64,000 nt of DNA, from positions 123,099 through 187,098 of the forward strand of contig NZ_JACGWA010000007.1 of assembly GCF_014077505.1 (NCBI RefSeq). Direction: 5' to 3'. Below the pieces are notes generated by a model. The model saw only the letters and a program-made list of their open reading frames with translations. It was not told the origin of the DNA and ran no database searches. Positions 54,438 to 64,000 of this stretch are shown piece by piece. The stretch comes from Colwellia sp. BRX10-3 (GTDB lineage Bacteria; Pseudomonadota; Gammaproteobacteria; Enterobacterales; Alteromonadaceae). The position numbers were made by a program, and so were the translations under genes. The first letter of the stretch is position 1, and every line of letters begins with the position of its first letter.

Positions 54438-57041
54438 ATGGGCCGTTATTTCAAACGCCTTATTCAAATTTTAGTTATCATTTTTATTGTTATTTATACA
54501 CTCATTTGGTTACTTTCACCGACTATAATTCGTTACGGCATCAATACCTACGGTTTACCAAAACCTTTGCTACTTACTGATACATCTAGTATTCGCTATA
54601 ACCCATTTACAGCACATTTAACTATTAGCGATTTAGAAATAAAAACTAATAAGCAGGCTAGTGCACTTAAACTGCAAAGTCTTAATGCAGAACTTCACTT
54701 GTATCAATTATTTTTTGATAAAATTTACGTCGCCGAATTTACACTTAATGGCATATTTATCCCTGTAACGGTGAATGATTCATCACTCAATATTGCTGGT
54801 TTTGAGCTAATGTCTGAAGCCCCTGAACCAGAGCCTAAAGCGGATCCAGTTAGGACTGATTTTCCTTATCAAATTATCGTACCCGAATTTTCCTTGACCG
54901 ATGCCCATATTGAATTGCTGTATTTTTCACAAAAACATAATATTGAATTAGACTCATTTTCTTTGCAGAATATTTTACTGTCACAAAATGTTCAAGATAT
55001 TAAATTAAATTTAGTCAGCCATTTAAATGGCGCACCAATAGAAATAGCCATAGATGGTAGTTTACTGAAACAACAAGGCGAAATTAGTGTTGAGCTTAAT
55101 GCTAAAAATATTGAATTAAGTGCGACAAAGGCATTTTTACCGCCATCAATTTTATCGCTTGATGGCAAAGTTAGCTATGCAAGCAAATTTAATATTGTCA
55201 TTAACGAAACAGATACCTTAATCAATATTAATAAAATGGTATTGGCTGTTGAAGATCTTTTGGTTAAACAGGAAGATTTAACGCTGTCAGTTACAAAACA
55301 AAAAATTGTGTTTCAAGATACCTCGTCGTTATTACCTGTAACACCAACTTTTAATACTGACAATAAGATATACAAGGCTGATATAAACAATATAACACTC
55401 AGTAAAGAGCAAATATTAGTTAATATAAATGACTTGTTGGTGAGCATTGAAGACTTGCATGTTGAGCAAAATAATATTGCTATTGATATTGACAGTCAAA
55501 GTGTTCAGGCTAAAAACTTAGCTATTTTATTACCCACCAATAATCCGATAAGTGTCGATGCAATGTTGAACTTTACTGTTGATGGTGTTTCGGCAAAATC
55601 GAATAAAACTGAAGCCTTATTAGCTGAAATTGCAAAATTATCAGTTAATAATATTGTACTGCAATATCAGCAAAACATAGCGAAAGTAAATATTGAAAGT
55701 GTAGAAGTTGCCAAGAGCCAGTTTTCAAAAAATATTCAACAAAATATGCCTGCTTTAGCCGCATTTAATGGTTTGTCGGTAAATAACATCGAATATACAC
55801 CTGAGCTTATTGCCATTAATGACATTAGCTTATCTGGGTTTGTGGCTAATGTTTTATTAGATAAAGATAAGCAATTGTCTACGCTTGTTGCGTTAGCTAG
55901 CCCTGACGATATAAAAAGTAATAACACAGAGCAAGAAAGTAAAGCCGTTGATAATGAGCCTGTAACACAAAAAGTTGCAGTCGAAGTACCAGAAGCAAGT
56001 AAACCAGCTAAGCAGGTATTTAGATTGGGTCAGTTTACCTTGCTCGATGATGCACAGATAGACTTTAAAGATAGTAGTGTTACCCCGCATTATGAGCGTA
56101 ATGTAAATATTACTCGTTTACTTTTGACTGATATTGACACGGGTAAACCTGAGCAAGAAGTTGTATTTGATATGCAAGGTAAGAGCGACAAATACGCTAA
56201 CTTTGATATAAAAGGTCATGGTTTACCGTTTGCTGAACTGCAGAAATTCAGATTAAACGCTGTAGTTAAAGAACTTAGTTTACCCGGGATTTCTAGTTAT
56301 ATTAAGCAGGCTTTAAAGTACGAAATTGAAAGTGGGCAACTTGACCTTACTATTACTGCTGGCTTGACCGGTAATAAAATTAATGGCAATGTCGATATTT
56401 TACTACGAGGCGTAGAGTTTACTGCCGCTGATAATAATGAAAGGGGCGCAATAACAGATGGATTCAGCGTACCGTTTAACGTTGCCTTAGGTATGCTAAA
56501 AGATTCAGATGGTAATGTAGAACTGACTTTACCATTGAAAGGCGATACTAGTTCACCATCTTTCGGCTTGTCAGGTTTATTAACTCTACTGGTTAAGCAG
56601 GCGACGATGTCAGCAGCGAAAGATTACTTAATTACAACATTTATACCTTATGCCAGTGTAATGAAAGTCGCTATGGCGGCTGGAGAGTTCGCGCTCAAAT
56701 TAAGAATTAACGACTTAATTTATCCGGCCGCGGCAATAGAGCTGAATTCAGAACAACTTGAGTTTAGTCGCCAAATGTCGGTGATGCTAGCCGACAGAGG
56801 CAATATTAATGTTAAGCTTTGTGCTGTAGCAACCGCGAGTGATATTGAATTAGCAGATGCTTCACAAGCCCATCAACCTGAAAACATAGCGCGTTTAAGG
56901 GTAATATCACAACAACGTGTTGATTTATTTAAAGCGCATATGGTTGAGCAATTAAAAGTGCCTTCAGCACGGCTATTATTTTGTACGCCACAAATAGATA
57001 CTTCTAAAGGGGCTAAGCCACGGATAAAGTTTGTTATTTAA
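54438..57041 (+). CDS. DUF748 / AsmA-like envelope protein
   Basis: The 867-residue protein begins with a membrane helix (about 8-26) and continues as a large beta-rich periplasmic region. The opening SPTIIRYGINTYGLPKPLLLTDTSSIRYNPFTAHLTISDLEI is typical of DUF748 (PF05359), and residues about 520-760 hold the second half with FRLGQFTLLDDAQIDFKDSS and LTITAGLTGNKINGN. These proteins belong to the wide AsmA/TamB-type lipid-channel group, so a role in phospholipid or lipoprotein traffic is plausible but not shown. The C-terminus ends in RLLFCTPQIDTSKGAKPRIKF, like an OmpA-type cell-wall-associated tail. It is followed by a terminator. Confidence 0.8.
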   Translation: MGRYFKRLIQILVIIFIVIYTLIWLLSPTIIRYGINTYGLPKPLLLTDTSSIRYNPFTAHLTISDLEIKTNKQASALKLQSLNAELHLYQLFFDKIYVAEFTLNGIFIPVTVNDSSLNIAGFELMSEAPEPEPKADPVRTDFPYQIIVPEFSLTDAHIELLYFSQKHNIELDSFSLQNILLSQNVQDIKLNLVSHLNGAPIEIAIDGSLLKQQGEISVELNAKNIELSATKAFLPPSILSLDGKVSYASKFNIVINETDTLININKMVLAVEDLLVKQEDLTLSVTKQKIVFQDTSSLLPVTPTFNTDNKIYKADINNITLSKEQILVNINDLLVSIEDLHVEQNNIAIDIDSQSVQAKNLAILLPTNNPISVDAMLNFTVDGVSAKSNKTEALLAEIAKLSVNNIVLQYQQNIAKVNIESVEVAKSQFSKNIQQNMPALAAFNGLSVNNIEYTPELIAINDISLSGFVANVLLDKDKQLSTLVALASPDDIKSNNTEQESKAVDNEPVTQKVAVEVPEASKPAKQVFRLGQFTLLDDAQIDFKDSSVTPHYERNVNITRLLLTDIDTGKPEQEVVFDMQGKSDKYANFDIKGHGLPFAELQKFRLNAVVKELSLPGISSYIKQALKYEIESGQLDLTITAGLTGNKINGNVDILLRGVEFTAADNNERGAITDGFSVPFNVALGMLKDSDGNVELTLPLKGDTSSPSFGLSGLLTLLVKQATMSAAKDYLITTFIPYASVMKVAMAAGEFALKLRINDLIYPAAAIELNSEQLEFSRQMSVMLADRGNINVKLCAVATASDIELADASQAHQPENIARLRVISQQRVDLFKAHMVEQLKVPSARLLFCTPQIDTSKGAKPRIKFVI

Positions 57042-57100
57042 GAATATTATCCGCTTGCAGAATAAGCATGCTTTATAAAATACTGTTATATATTAATTAA

Positions 57101-57128
57101 AAATTCGGCTGTTACGCCGAATTTTTTT
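57101..57128 (+). terminator. Rho-independent terminator
   Basis: AAATTCGGC (57101-57109) pairs with GCCGAATTT (57116-57124) and runs into T; it ends the DUF748 gene. Confidence 0.8.
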
Positions 57129-57325
57129 GTCTTAAAAAAAAGTTAAAATTGGCCATTAGATAAAAAATATCATTATAAAGTTCTTCAGCTTTTAGTCTTT
57201 TTTAGTAGTGATTTTACTCATTATACAAACTCAGATTAATATTTAAATTTTATCAAAAGGATAAAGCTCGCTTTTTGATAAAATTCCTTTTAAGGTACTA
57301 AAAATAATAAAATTATCGGTGCCGA

Positions 57326-58141
57326 TTGAACATCAACCTGACTAGATTATCTAATATAATCATTTTTGAAATAGTACGTTTATTTAAAACTAAACGTGGC
57401 TTATTAGCGTTATTAGCCTTTGCAACTATCTGGTTTATTATTCTGTATTATTTTGTTGGCTCAGCGTCAGCCATAGTAACCTCGCATTCATTTGAAAGCA
57501 TGGCGCAAAAATTGTTTGGTGCGTTAGGGCTTTCAGCGTTATTAGAATGGCCTGTTGCTGAATACGCTATTTATTGGCTGGTGGCGATATATTTTTATCC
57601 AAGTTTTGCAATACTGGTGTGTAGCGATCAATTTTGTTCAGATAAGCATCGTGGCACATTAAGGTTTATTACTTTACGCGCAACCCGAGCAGAGTTAGTA
57701 CTGGGGCGTTATTTAGGTCAACTGCTCATTATCGCGATATTAATATTGTTGACTTCGATTGCGACTACAATACTAGCCAGCGTACGAGATATAACCCTTT
57801 TATCCGAGAGTATACTGCTCGGCAGTAAATTATCTTTAGAGATATTAATCGTGGTTATGCCGTTTATTGCGTTAATGTCGTTGCTTAATACGTTTGTTAA
57901 CTCCTCAAGACTTGCGATTGTAGCCGCAACCTTGTTCTTTGCATTAGGCCCTTTAATTGTTGCTTTTATTGAATATCAATTTGGCCAAAAATTTTATCTC
58001 AATTTATTATTTCCAGGTGAGCAAATAAGCAGTGTTTTGTCTCAAAGTAGTGTGATTGCTAGCCAATACTTACTGCCATTAATACAGACTACTGTATTGC
58101 TTATTACAAGCCATTTAATTATGAAGAGGACATCATTATGA
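57326..58141 (+). CDS. ABC-2 type transporter permease
   Basis: The 271-residue protein has about six membrane helices with a large first loop, as in ABC-2 permeases (NosY/CcmB-like). SDKHRGTLRFITLRATRAELVLGRYLGQ (about 108-135) is the coupling region that such permeases share. The start is TTG with no clear ribosome site, so the N-terminus is uncertain. It overlaps the ATPase gene by four bases, showing one transporter. The cargo is unknown. Confidence 0.8.
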   Translation: MNINLTRLSNIIIFEIVRLFKTKRGLLALLAFATIWFIILYYFVGSASAIVTSHSFESMAQKLFGALGLSALLEWPVAEYAIYWLVAIYFYPSFAILVCSDQFCSDKHRGTLRFITLRATRAELVLGRYLGQLLIIAILILLTSIATTILASVRDITLLSESILLGSKLSLEILIVVMPFIALMSLLNTFVNSSRLAIVAATLFFALGPLIVAFIEYQFGQKFYLNLLFPGEQISSVLSQSSVIASQYLLPLIQTTVLLITSHLIMKRTSL

Positions 58142-59037
58142 GTTTAATTATCGATGTTCAACAAGTATCCAAACGATATGGAGATAAAACAGCATTAAGC
58201 AATGTTGAGTTCTCATTAGAAAAAGGCGCGCCAGTTGCTTTAATTGGCCCTAATGGTGCGGGTAAAACTACTTTGTTCAGCTTGTTATGTGGCTACATTC
58301 AGCCATCATCAGGTAGCATAAGTATATTAGGACATGCGCCAGGAAACTCGGCACTGTTTGGGCGTTTATCAGCTCTGCCTCAAGACGCACAATTAGACCC
58401 TAGATTCACCATCGCTACACAGTTAAACTTTTATGCTCGCTTACAAGGTATGAGTAATAAACTTGCCAAGGACGATACGATTCGAGTTCTAGAGATGGTG
58501 GGATTATTGGATGCGGTTAATAGCCTTCCCAGTGAGTTATCGCATGGTATGCGAAAACGAGCAACGATAGCGCAAGCTTTATTAGGAAACCCTGAAATTG
58601 TGATGTTAGATGAAGCAACCGCTGGGCTAGACCCTGCTAATGCGAGAGAAATAAGGACTATAGTTGCTGAGCATGCCAGCGAAGTAAATTTTATTTTAAG
58701 CTCTCATGACCTTAGCGAGCTTGAACGGTTATGTGATCAGGTGCTTTATCTCGAAAACGGCCTTTTAAAACAACATCAAACGCTTGGTAATAATGACAGC
58801 GCACGATTTATCACACTGAGAATGAAACAAAATCATCCAGAAATTATGCCAGCCATTTTACAAATAGCAGGTGTTAACCAGGTTGATATCACACAAGATA
58901 GAGAATATTTACTGACTATTAGTAATGAAAAAGCCTATATAAATATAGAGGTAGATTTGTTAACCGTTTTAGCAAAAAACAATTGGTCTTATACTCAACT
59001 TATTAATGGCAAAACCTTAGAAAACCAACTTTTTTAA
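58138..59037 (+). CDS. ABC transporter ATP-binding protein
   Basis: The 299 residues hold a complete ATPase: Walker A GPNGAGKTT (about 37-45), signature LSHGMRKR (about 138-145), Walker B IVMLDEATAGLDP (about 157-169) and the H-loop SSHDLSELE. The closest type is the single-domain ATPase of ABC-2 exporters (NatA/NosF style). About 80 residues after the nucleotide domain form a small extra domain. Overlaps the permease start by four bases; the pair is probably an exporter of unknown substrate. The EAL gene ends 17 bases beyond in the opposite direction. Confidence 0.88.
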   Translation: MSLIIDVQQVSKRYGDKTALSNVEFSLEKGAPVALIGPNGAGKTTLFSLLCGYIQPSSGSISILGHAPGNSALFGRLSALPQDAQLDPRFTIATQLNFYARLQGMSNKLAKDDTIRVLEMVGLLDAVNSLPSELSHGMRKRATIAQALLGNPEIVMLDEATAGLDPANAREIRTIVAEHASEVNFILSSHDLSELERLCDQVLYLENGLLKQHQTLGNNDSARFITLRMKQNHPEIMPAILQIAGVNQVDITQDREYLLTISNEKAYINIEVDLLTVLAKNNWSYTQLINGKTLENQLF

Positions 59038-59053
59038 CGAAAAAAATCTAAGA

Positions 59054-61663
59054 CTATTTTCCTACGGGAAGATAGTCACCTTCTAAACTTGCCGGTATTT
59101 GGCCATTAGATAAATGCTTAAGCCAGTTCAAATAGTTTTCATAAGACATAGGCTTAGCATAATAATAACCTTGGCCAATATCACAACCGAAGCTGCGTAA
59201 AGTATCTTCATCTAAGGTGCTGTTTATGCCTTCAGCAACTACTTCTAAGCCTAATCCTTTGGCCATTTTTACCGCTGTTTCAGCAATAACTTTACGTTTA
59301 TTATCGCTACAGACATTCTCAACAAATTCTCGGTCTATTTTTAGTTCTTGAAAAGGCAACTGATTAATTTGTGACAGAGATGAATAACCCGTACCAAAAT
59401 CATCAATACTAATGGTAATACCCAGTTCAATAAGCTTGTCTATCGTTTGAATAGCAATATTGTTTTGAGCGAAAGAGATGGACTCTGTTAACTCGAAAAT
59501 AATTTTTTCAGCTTTAATATCACTGCGACTAATTATTTTGGATACATCATCAATAAAGTTTGCTTGGATAAGATCTTTACCACTGATGTTGATAGATACC
59601 ATATGGTTGAGACCTGTGTGTTCAGATAGCGCGGCTTGCTGGCTTAGTGCGGTTTCTACTACCCATAATGTTAACGACGGCATTAAGCCAAAATCTTCTG
59701 CTACTGAAATAAACACATCAGGTGATATAGCGCCAAGTACAGGGTGATTCCAGCGAATTAGGCATTCGCTACTACAGACTTTGTTAGTTTTTAAATCGAT
59801 CTGTGGTTGATGAAATAATTCAAAACCTTGATTCGTTATTGCTTGTTCCAAATCAATAGCTAATTGTATTGAAGAGGGGCTATTTTCACTGTCTTTGTGT
59901 GCGAAGTAAGCCCACTTGCTCAGGCTAGATTCCGCATTATTTGCTGCTATTGATGCATTACTGATCAAACTTGCACTTGAACTACCATGTTCAGGGAAGT
60001 CAGCTAAGCCAACATATGCAGATAAAGGCAATTTAAGATTTTTAATATAAAAAACATCGTGGGCAGCTTGCTGAATTGAGTTAATGAAGAGCTCTATGTC
60101 TTGTTCATTTTGTGCATTATCGATAACCAAAGCTAAACTGCAATTTTCTAAATAGCATAGTTTCTCGAACTGATCCGTGATATTGAGCACGGCATCATTA
60201 AATCTGAATAATGATGAAAGTTTTTGGTTTAAGCCCTGAATAAATTGAATTCGTGTTTGTTCATCTATGTAAAGCTCTATGCGCTGAAATTGCTCTGGTT
60301 TGATCACCATAACCGTGAAGTTTTGATGCTCATCTTTTAACATTTGGCTAATTTTATGCTCTAAATTGGTTTGTCTCGGTAAATGATTGCTTTGGTGGTA
60401 GGCAATCATCGTAAGCTTCTCTTGCTCGTTACGGCGAATGCGGTCAGCTAAGGCAAATGCCATGAAGCTTACTTCAATCATGATAGCAAATAGGAATGCA
60501 TTGCCAGTTAAAAAGCTATATTCAAGCTGATTTAGCAGCACCATAGGCTGAATAACAGCACCAATTAACAAAGGCAACCAAGATATAAAGTAAAAGCGTG
60601 CCCAGGAAAAATCTTGTTTTAAGCGGTTAAAAATCAGGTAAAGTGCGACGATGTAAAATAATGGCTGCAAAGAAAAGAACAGCTTGGTTTGTGCTAACTC
60701 ATCAAGAAAAAGAGAATACAACCCTAGCAAACTTACCATTACGGCAAAGGCCAATGAAACTTTGTAAGCCCAATGTTTTAAACGATCATATCGTAAAAAG
60801 TAAATGGTAAATAACAGCAAAAATATAATCAGTAAAAAATCGGTAAAAATGAGATGTTTATTGAGAAATTGCATTACCTTCTCGGAAAAAAGAAAGTATC
60901 CGTAACCTGTCAATGAAGAAAGTACAGCAAAAGCAGATAATAAATAACCAATATACAATAAATAAACTTTATCTCTACCAGCGAAATATAACACTAAGTT
61001 ATAGATTGCTATGATGATCAATATGCCGATAAATGCGCCATATATCAGCTGAGATAGCAGTAATCTCTGTTCGAAGTCTTGTGGCGTAAATAGCTGTAAA
61101 GGTATATTAGGAGGCCCAGAGTTTTTAACTTTTATTAGGTATTCGCTATGTCCGAATTGATTGAGTTGCAATCTTGCATATGGGTATACAGATTGGCTTG
61201 ATTTTTTTGGATTTGGGAGCTTATGGAAAACTTTTTTTGGTGCGGTTAATGTACTGAGCTCATAAACGATAAATGTATTAAGCATACTATGCTCAGCCAT
61301 TAAAATTAGCTGCTCACTGCTACTGTCTTCAACGAAGCTTTCTTGTAAATTGGCAGTAATTTTGGTGTTACCAATAGGGTAGTGTAGGGATAGTTTTATC
61401 CAATAACTTTGCTGTGCTAATGCATAAGGGATACTATTTAAATCACTCTCAATGAATTTAGCATTACTCAATATATTATTAATATCAAGGTTGTTATTTT
61501 CATCTATGTAATAGCTACTGTTAATGGTGAATGCGCTATTTGATTCATTTATATTTTTTTGGTCAATTTCATGAATAAGACAAGCAAAGCTGACGGTAAT
61601 AGCACACAAAATCACCGTAATGAAAGCCGTGAAAAATCTTTTGCTTAATTGGGAAAATATCAA
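59054..61663 (-). CDS. 7TM-DISM sensor with degenerate GGDEF and EAL phosphodiesterase domain
   Basis: The 869 residues start with a signal/first helix, a DISMED2-type periplasmic domain (about 35-190), seven membrane helices (about 190-405), a GGDEF-like region without the GGDEF motif (about 430-590), and an EAL domain (about 605-855). The EAL motif reads ECL (SSECLIRW); the other catalytic positions are present: the Asn in INISGKDL, FELTES, IDDFGTGYSSL, the Lys in ELKIDREFV and VAEGI. So c-di-GMP hydrolysis is likely, with the GGDEF part as a sensor. The ligand of the DISM domain is unknown. It ends 17 bases from the ABC gene. Confidence 0.88.
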   Translation of the reverse strand: MIFSQLSKRFFTAFITVILCAITVSFACLIHEIDQKNINESNSAFTINSSYYIDENNNLDINNILSNAKFIESDLNSIPYALAQQSYWIKLSLHYPIGNTKITANLQESFVEDSSSEQLILMAEHSMLNTFIVYELSTLTAPKKVFHKLPNPKKSSQSVYPYARLQLNQFGHSEYLIKVKNSGPPNIPLQLFTPQDFEQRLLLSQLIYGAFIGILIIIAIYNLVLYFAGRDKVYLLYIGYLLSAFAVLSSLTGYGYFLFSEKVMQFLNKHLIFTDFLLIIFLLLFTIYFLRYDRLKHWAYKVSLAFAVMVSLLGLYSLFLDELAQTKLFFSLQPLFYIVALYLIFNRLKQDFSWARFYFISWLPLLIGAVIQPMVLLNQLEYSFLTGNAFLFAIMIEVSFMAFALADRIRRNEQEKLTMIAYHQSNHLPRQTNLEHKISQMLKDEHQNFTVMVIKPEQFQRIELYIDEQTRIQFIQGLNQKLSSLFRFNDAVLNITDQFEKLCYLENCSLALVIDNAQNEQDIELFINSIQQAAHDVFYIKNLKLPLSAYVGLADFPEHGSSSASLISNASIAANNAESSLSKWAYFAHKDSENSPSSIQLAIDLEQAITNQGFELFHQPQIDLKTNKVCSSECLIRWNHPVLGAISPDVFISVAEDFGLMPSLTLWVVETALSQQAALSEHTGLNHMVSINISGKDLIQANFIDDVSKIISRSDIKAEKIIFELTESISFAQNNIAIQTIDKLIELGITISIDDFGTGYSSLSQINQLPFQELKIDREFVENVCSDNKRKVIAETAVKMAKGLGLEVVAEGINSTLDEDTLRSFGCDIGQGYYYAKPMSYENYLNWLKHLSNGQIPASLEGDYLPVGK

Positions 61664-62087
61664 AAATAAATACTCATATAAGTGAATAATAATGACGGGA
61701 TATATTCCCCTTACAGCTAACTTTTAGGTTTACGGTATTCTTAAGTGCCGGCATACATTATTTGTTTAACAAGGAATAGTTTAACTCTCAGGCTTTACAA
61801 GTTATATTTATTCCCTTGGATAATAAAAACTCAGTCCATATATTGTACAAATCAGCTCAAAAAACTGTAAAGAATTTGTTAGATTAGAGGCATGTAACAG
61901 ATTTTGTCTCCCTATATTAATAATGTAGCAGAAATATTACTATCAAGTAATAATTTTAGTAATGTTTGAAATGGGTTTAATGAATAAAATTCAAAGATTA
62001 GCGATTAAAACCCGACTATTAAGAAGATAGTTTTGGTTGTTCAATTAAGTTTAATCTAAGTAAATAAAGAGCCTAAAGGTGGCTGAC
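61664..62087. other. Divergent intergenic region
   Basis: These 424 bases separate the EAL gene and the cupin gene. Apart from a frame of 16 codons at 61980 I see no gene, palindrome or repeat that I would defend; both promoters must lie here. Confidence 0.4.
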
Positions 62088-62741
62088 ATGATAAATATGG
62101 ATTTTACAAAGCGAGTTGTTATCAACACTAATGAACAAGCCTGGCAAGATAGTCCTTTACCAGGTGTAATGCGTAAACCATTAGCACGCGAAAATCGTGA
62201 AAGTGGACATGCAACCAGTGTAGTTAAATATGAAGCAGGAGCCAGTTTTAGCTCTCATAATCACCCTTTAGGTGAAGAAATACTTGTTCTTTCGGGTGTT
62301 TTTTCTGATGAAACTGGAGACTTCCCTGCTGGTAGCTATTTTCGTAATCCTAAAGGTTTTGTGCACGCCCCATTTAGCGTTGATGGTTGTGAGCTACTGG
62401 TTAAATTACACCAATTGTCGCCATTGGACAATCAACGTATTTTTGTTGATACTAATAAACAGGAATGGCAAGCAGGGTATGGTAACTTAAAAGTTAAACC
62501 ACTACATAATTTCGAAACTGAATCTGTAGCTTTAGTCTTTTGGCCCGCCGGAGAGAAATTTATATTGCATAGCCATTTTAGCGGTGAAGAAATATATGTC
62601 ATTAGTGGTGAGTTAATTGATGAATTAGGCCGTTATCCAGCAGGTAGTTGGATTAGAAGTCCACATTTAAGTGCTCATCATCCCTTTGTTGAGCAAAATA
62701 CTTTGATTTGGGTTAAAACTGGACATTTAGCTGGTAGCTAA
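62088..62741 (+). CDS. Double cupin protein, ChrR-like
   Basis: The 217 residues contain two cupin folds. Each has a metal-type pattern: SSHNHPLGEEILVLSGVF.DETGDFPAGSYFRNP and ILHSHFSGEEIYVISGELIDELGRYPAGSWIRSP. The H-x-H...GEE.....G arrangement and the repeat of the whole unit are those of ChrR-type cupin proteins. In ChrR the cupin belongs to an anti-sigma factor, but here no zinc-binding anti-sigma part is present. ATG 62088 follows AAAGG at good spacing; the GTG at 62079 would lie inside that site. Substrate and ligand are unknown. Confidence 0.75.
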   Translation: MINMDFTKRVVINTNEQAWQDSPLPGVMRKPLARENRESGHATSVVKYEAGASFSSHNHPLGEEILVLSGVFSDETGDFPAGSYFRNPKGFVHAPFSVDGCELLVKLHQLSPLDNQRIFVDTNKQEWQAGYGNLKVKPLHNFETESVALVFWPAGEKFILHSHFSGEEIYVISGELIDELGRYPAGSWIRSPHLSAHHPFVEQNTLIWVKTGHLAGS

Positions 62742-62845
62742 AAAGCTTTCAATAGTTGAATTGTAATAATAGTCATTGAATAATGGTTAAGTTGTATATT
62801 ATTAATCATTCATCGGATTTTAAAAGAAAAAATAGGAATTTCTCT

Positions 62846-63328
62846 GTGATCAATAAAGTTGATTTAACAACTGTGAAATCTATATTGTTTGTTTGTATGG
62901 GCAATATATGTAGATCGCCAAGCGCAGAAGCGGTTTTTCGACAAAAAGCACGAGCGCTATCATTAATAATTGACTCAGCTGGAATCGTTGGTTCACATGC
63001 CCGTGAAAAGCCTGATCATCGGGCACTAAAAGCCGGTATCGCACGTGGATATTCGTTTGATAAAATTAAGGCTCGTAAAGTCACAGAAGAAGACTTTGAA
63101 AAGTTTGATTTGATATTAGCGATGGATCAACAAAATGTGAAAGACTTAATGAAGGTTGCTCCAGAAAGTCTGCAATATAAAGTACAGCTCTTTCTAGATT
63201 ATGCTGAAAATTTCGATGATACTGAGGTGCCTGATCCTTATTATGGTGGTGCTAAAGGTTTTCAGTTTGTTTTAGATTTAGTCGAAGATGCTAGCAATGG
63301 CTTAATTAAACGTCTTCAAAGTGCTTAA
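62846..63328 (+). CDS. Low-molecular-weight protein-tyrosine phosphatase
   Basis: The signature V-C17-M-G-N-I-C-R23-S-P-S sits at the N-terminus and the general-acid stretch DPYYGG follows later, giving an intact C-x5-R phosphatase. I choose GTG 62846 (seven bases after AGGAA), which makes a 160-residue protein like the family; the in-frame ATG 62783 would add 21 residues with no family match. No capsule-export genes stand next to it, so its partner is not seen. It dephosphorylates tyrosine-phosphoproteins or small arsenate-like compounds; which one is unknown. Confidence 0.88.
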   Translation: MINKVDLTTVKSILFVCMGNICRSPSAEAVFRQKARALSLIIDSAGIVGSHAREKPDHRALKAGIARGYSFDKIKARKVTEEDFEKFDLILAMDQQNVKDLMKVAPESLQYKVQLFLDYAENFDDTEVPDPYYGGAKGFQFVLDLVEDASNGLIKRLQSA

Positions 63329-63408
63329 GCGCGACTAAGGGTGATATTAATTGAGTAAGTAATCAATTAATTAAGTACAGCGATAGAAAATTAATGTCTA
63401 ACAGATAG

Positions 63409-64000
63409 TGTCCCGTCCTAGAATATGTTGACGGTTTTAATGAAAGGCCAGTGGCTTAAGCTTCGGGTCTTTTTTGTGCACTTGGTTTGGTGTTTTCATT
63501 GCCAAACTTAAGTGCGGCCTCATTTCATTATAGATAAATATTGATTCTTTAACGAGCTGACTTAACTCTTCAATATTACGGCATTTATATAAAATAAATT
63601 CTTGTTTTAATATCCCATTGATACGCTCAGCAAGTGCGTTTTGGTAACAGTCATATCCATCGGTCATCGAGGGAATGATATTGTTTTCATATAATTTTTC
63701 TTGATAGACTTGAGAGCAATATTGTAAACCTCTGTCTGAGTGATGGATCGCTTCATGCTGATAACATCTATTCTTCAGTGCCATATCTAATGCTTTTACT
63801 ACATCAGTTGCTTTCATTTCATTACTAAGCTCATATCCCATTATCTTGCGGCTATAAGCATCGGTGACTAATGATAGGTAATGTACACCTTGCTCTGTTT
63901 CAACATAGGTTATGTCGCTTACAAACACTTCTTCAGGCGCTGATGACTTTACTTCTTTTAATAGATTGGGATGCTTTCTCATCCAATGCTTACTGTTTGT
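63409..64000 (-). mobile_element. IS3-family insertion sequence, right-end part (runs off window)
   Basis: The terminus probably begins at TGTCCCGTCC (63409-63418), 81 bases after the phosphatase gene. The end base TG and the transposase ending nearby fit an IS3-group element. The other end and the orfA are outside the window, so the terminus is inferred. Confidence 0.65.
63437..64000 (-). CDS. IS3-family transposase OrfB, C-terminal part (N-terminus beyond window)
   Basis: The frame is open from the right edge (reading TNSKHWMRKHPNLL across position 63982) to a stop at 63437. It shows the integrase catalytic core: D in VSDITYVET, D in HHSDRGLQY, E in NALAERINGILKQEF, spaced as DDE. The type resembles IS150-like OrfB. 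A methionine at 63982 is not the real start because the frame continues upstream without a stop. Confidence 0.88.
   Translation of the reverse strand, partial: TNSKHWMRKHPNLLKEVKSSAPEEVFVSDITYVETEQGVHYLSLVTDAYSRKIMGYELSNEMKATDVVKALDMALKNRCYQHEAIHHSDRGLQYCSQVYQEKLYENNIIPSMTDGYDCYQNALAERINGILKQEFILYKCRNIEELSQLVKESIFIYNEMRPHLSLAMKTPNQVHKKDPKLKPLAFH

Overview
The window looks like chromosome of a marine gammaproteobacterium of the order Alteromonadales, most likely the Colwelliaceae (Colwellia or Thalassotalea). The reasons are the AT-rich sequence, the enterobacterial-type order uvrY-uvrC-pgsA-tRNA(Gly-Cys-Leu), recognisable gsk, yfbR, alaA, proS, gltX and fabA close to their Escherichia coli lengths, and small Alteromonadales/Vibrio-type families (DUF3545, DUF2959, RraB-like). 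The genus is inferred from gene content only.

Layout. Positions 1-1950 are accessory: the N-terminal part of a Mrr/PD-(D/E)XK nuclease-like gene runs off the left edge, followed by a hairpin-rich non-coding stretch holding one copy of a palindromic element whose second copy lies after the RraB-like gene. From 1955 to 17455 are mostly housekeeping and single genes: zinc-ribbon protein, DHH phosphoesterase, a small DUF3545 gene behind a Pho-box-like array, gsk, a CDF metal transporter, DUF885 peptidase, a periplasmic binding protein, a Rieske protein, PqiA-like protein, yfbR-alaA, an LRAT/NlpC-like protein, proS and an S4 RNA-binding protein.

The centrepiece is 17829-45438. A tightly packed run of genes encodes a complete-looking electron route through the envelope: a FAD/NAD(P) reductase fused to two cyclic-nucleotide-binding domains and four [4Fe-4S] motifs; a diheme cytochrome b; a decaheme cytochrome whose cytosolic N-terminus is an FHA domain; a lipoprotein with two GlcG/HbpS-like domains; an outer-membrane barrel; a decaheme cytochrome carrying an LVIVD-repeat domain; and a pentaheme c554-like cytochrome. 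It continues with a TPR/outer-membrane barrel protein, a FecR-domain protein and a giant lipoprotein with six exact-length 285-bp repeats, then an MBL-fold hydrolase, a CHASE2 adenylate cyclase and a cyclic-nucleotide-gated MscS-type channel. Cyclic-nucleotide modules at both ends, a cyclase nearby and an FHA domain on a cytochrome suggest a signal-controlled electron-transfer system. A phased direct-repeat array resembling OmpR/ArcA-type operators precedes the first gene. This cluster is my main candidate for an undescribed system.

From 45760 to 53000 the window returns to core genes: two tRNA-Val genes (plus a third, broken copy), gltX, fabA with a FabR-like palindrome, uvrY, uvrC, pgsA and six tRNAs. 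The remainder (53395-63328) holds a small membrane protein with a DUF2959 lipoprotein, a DUF748 protein, an ABC transporter pair, a 7TM-DISM/EAL phosphodiesterase, a double cupin and a low-molecular-weight tyrosine phosphatase. An IS3-family element enters at about 63409 and runs off the right edge.
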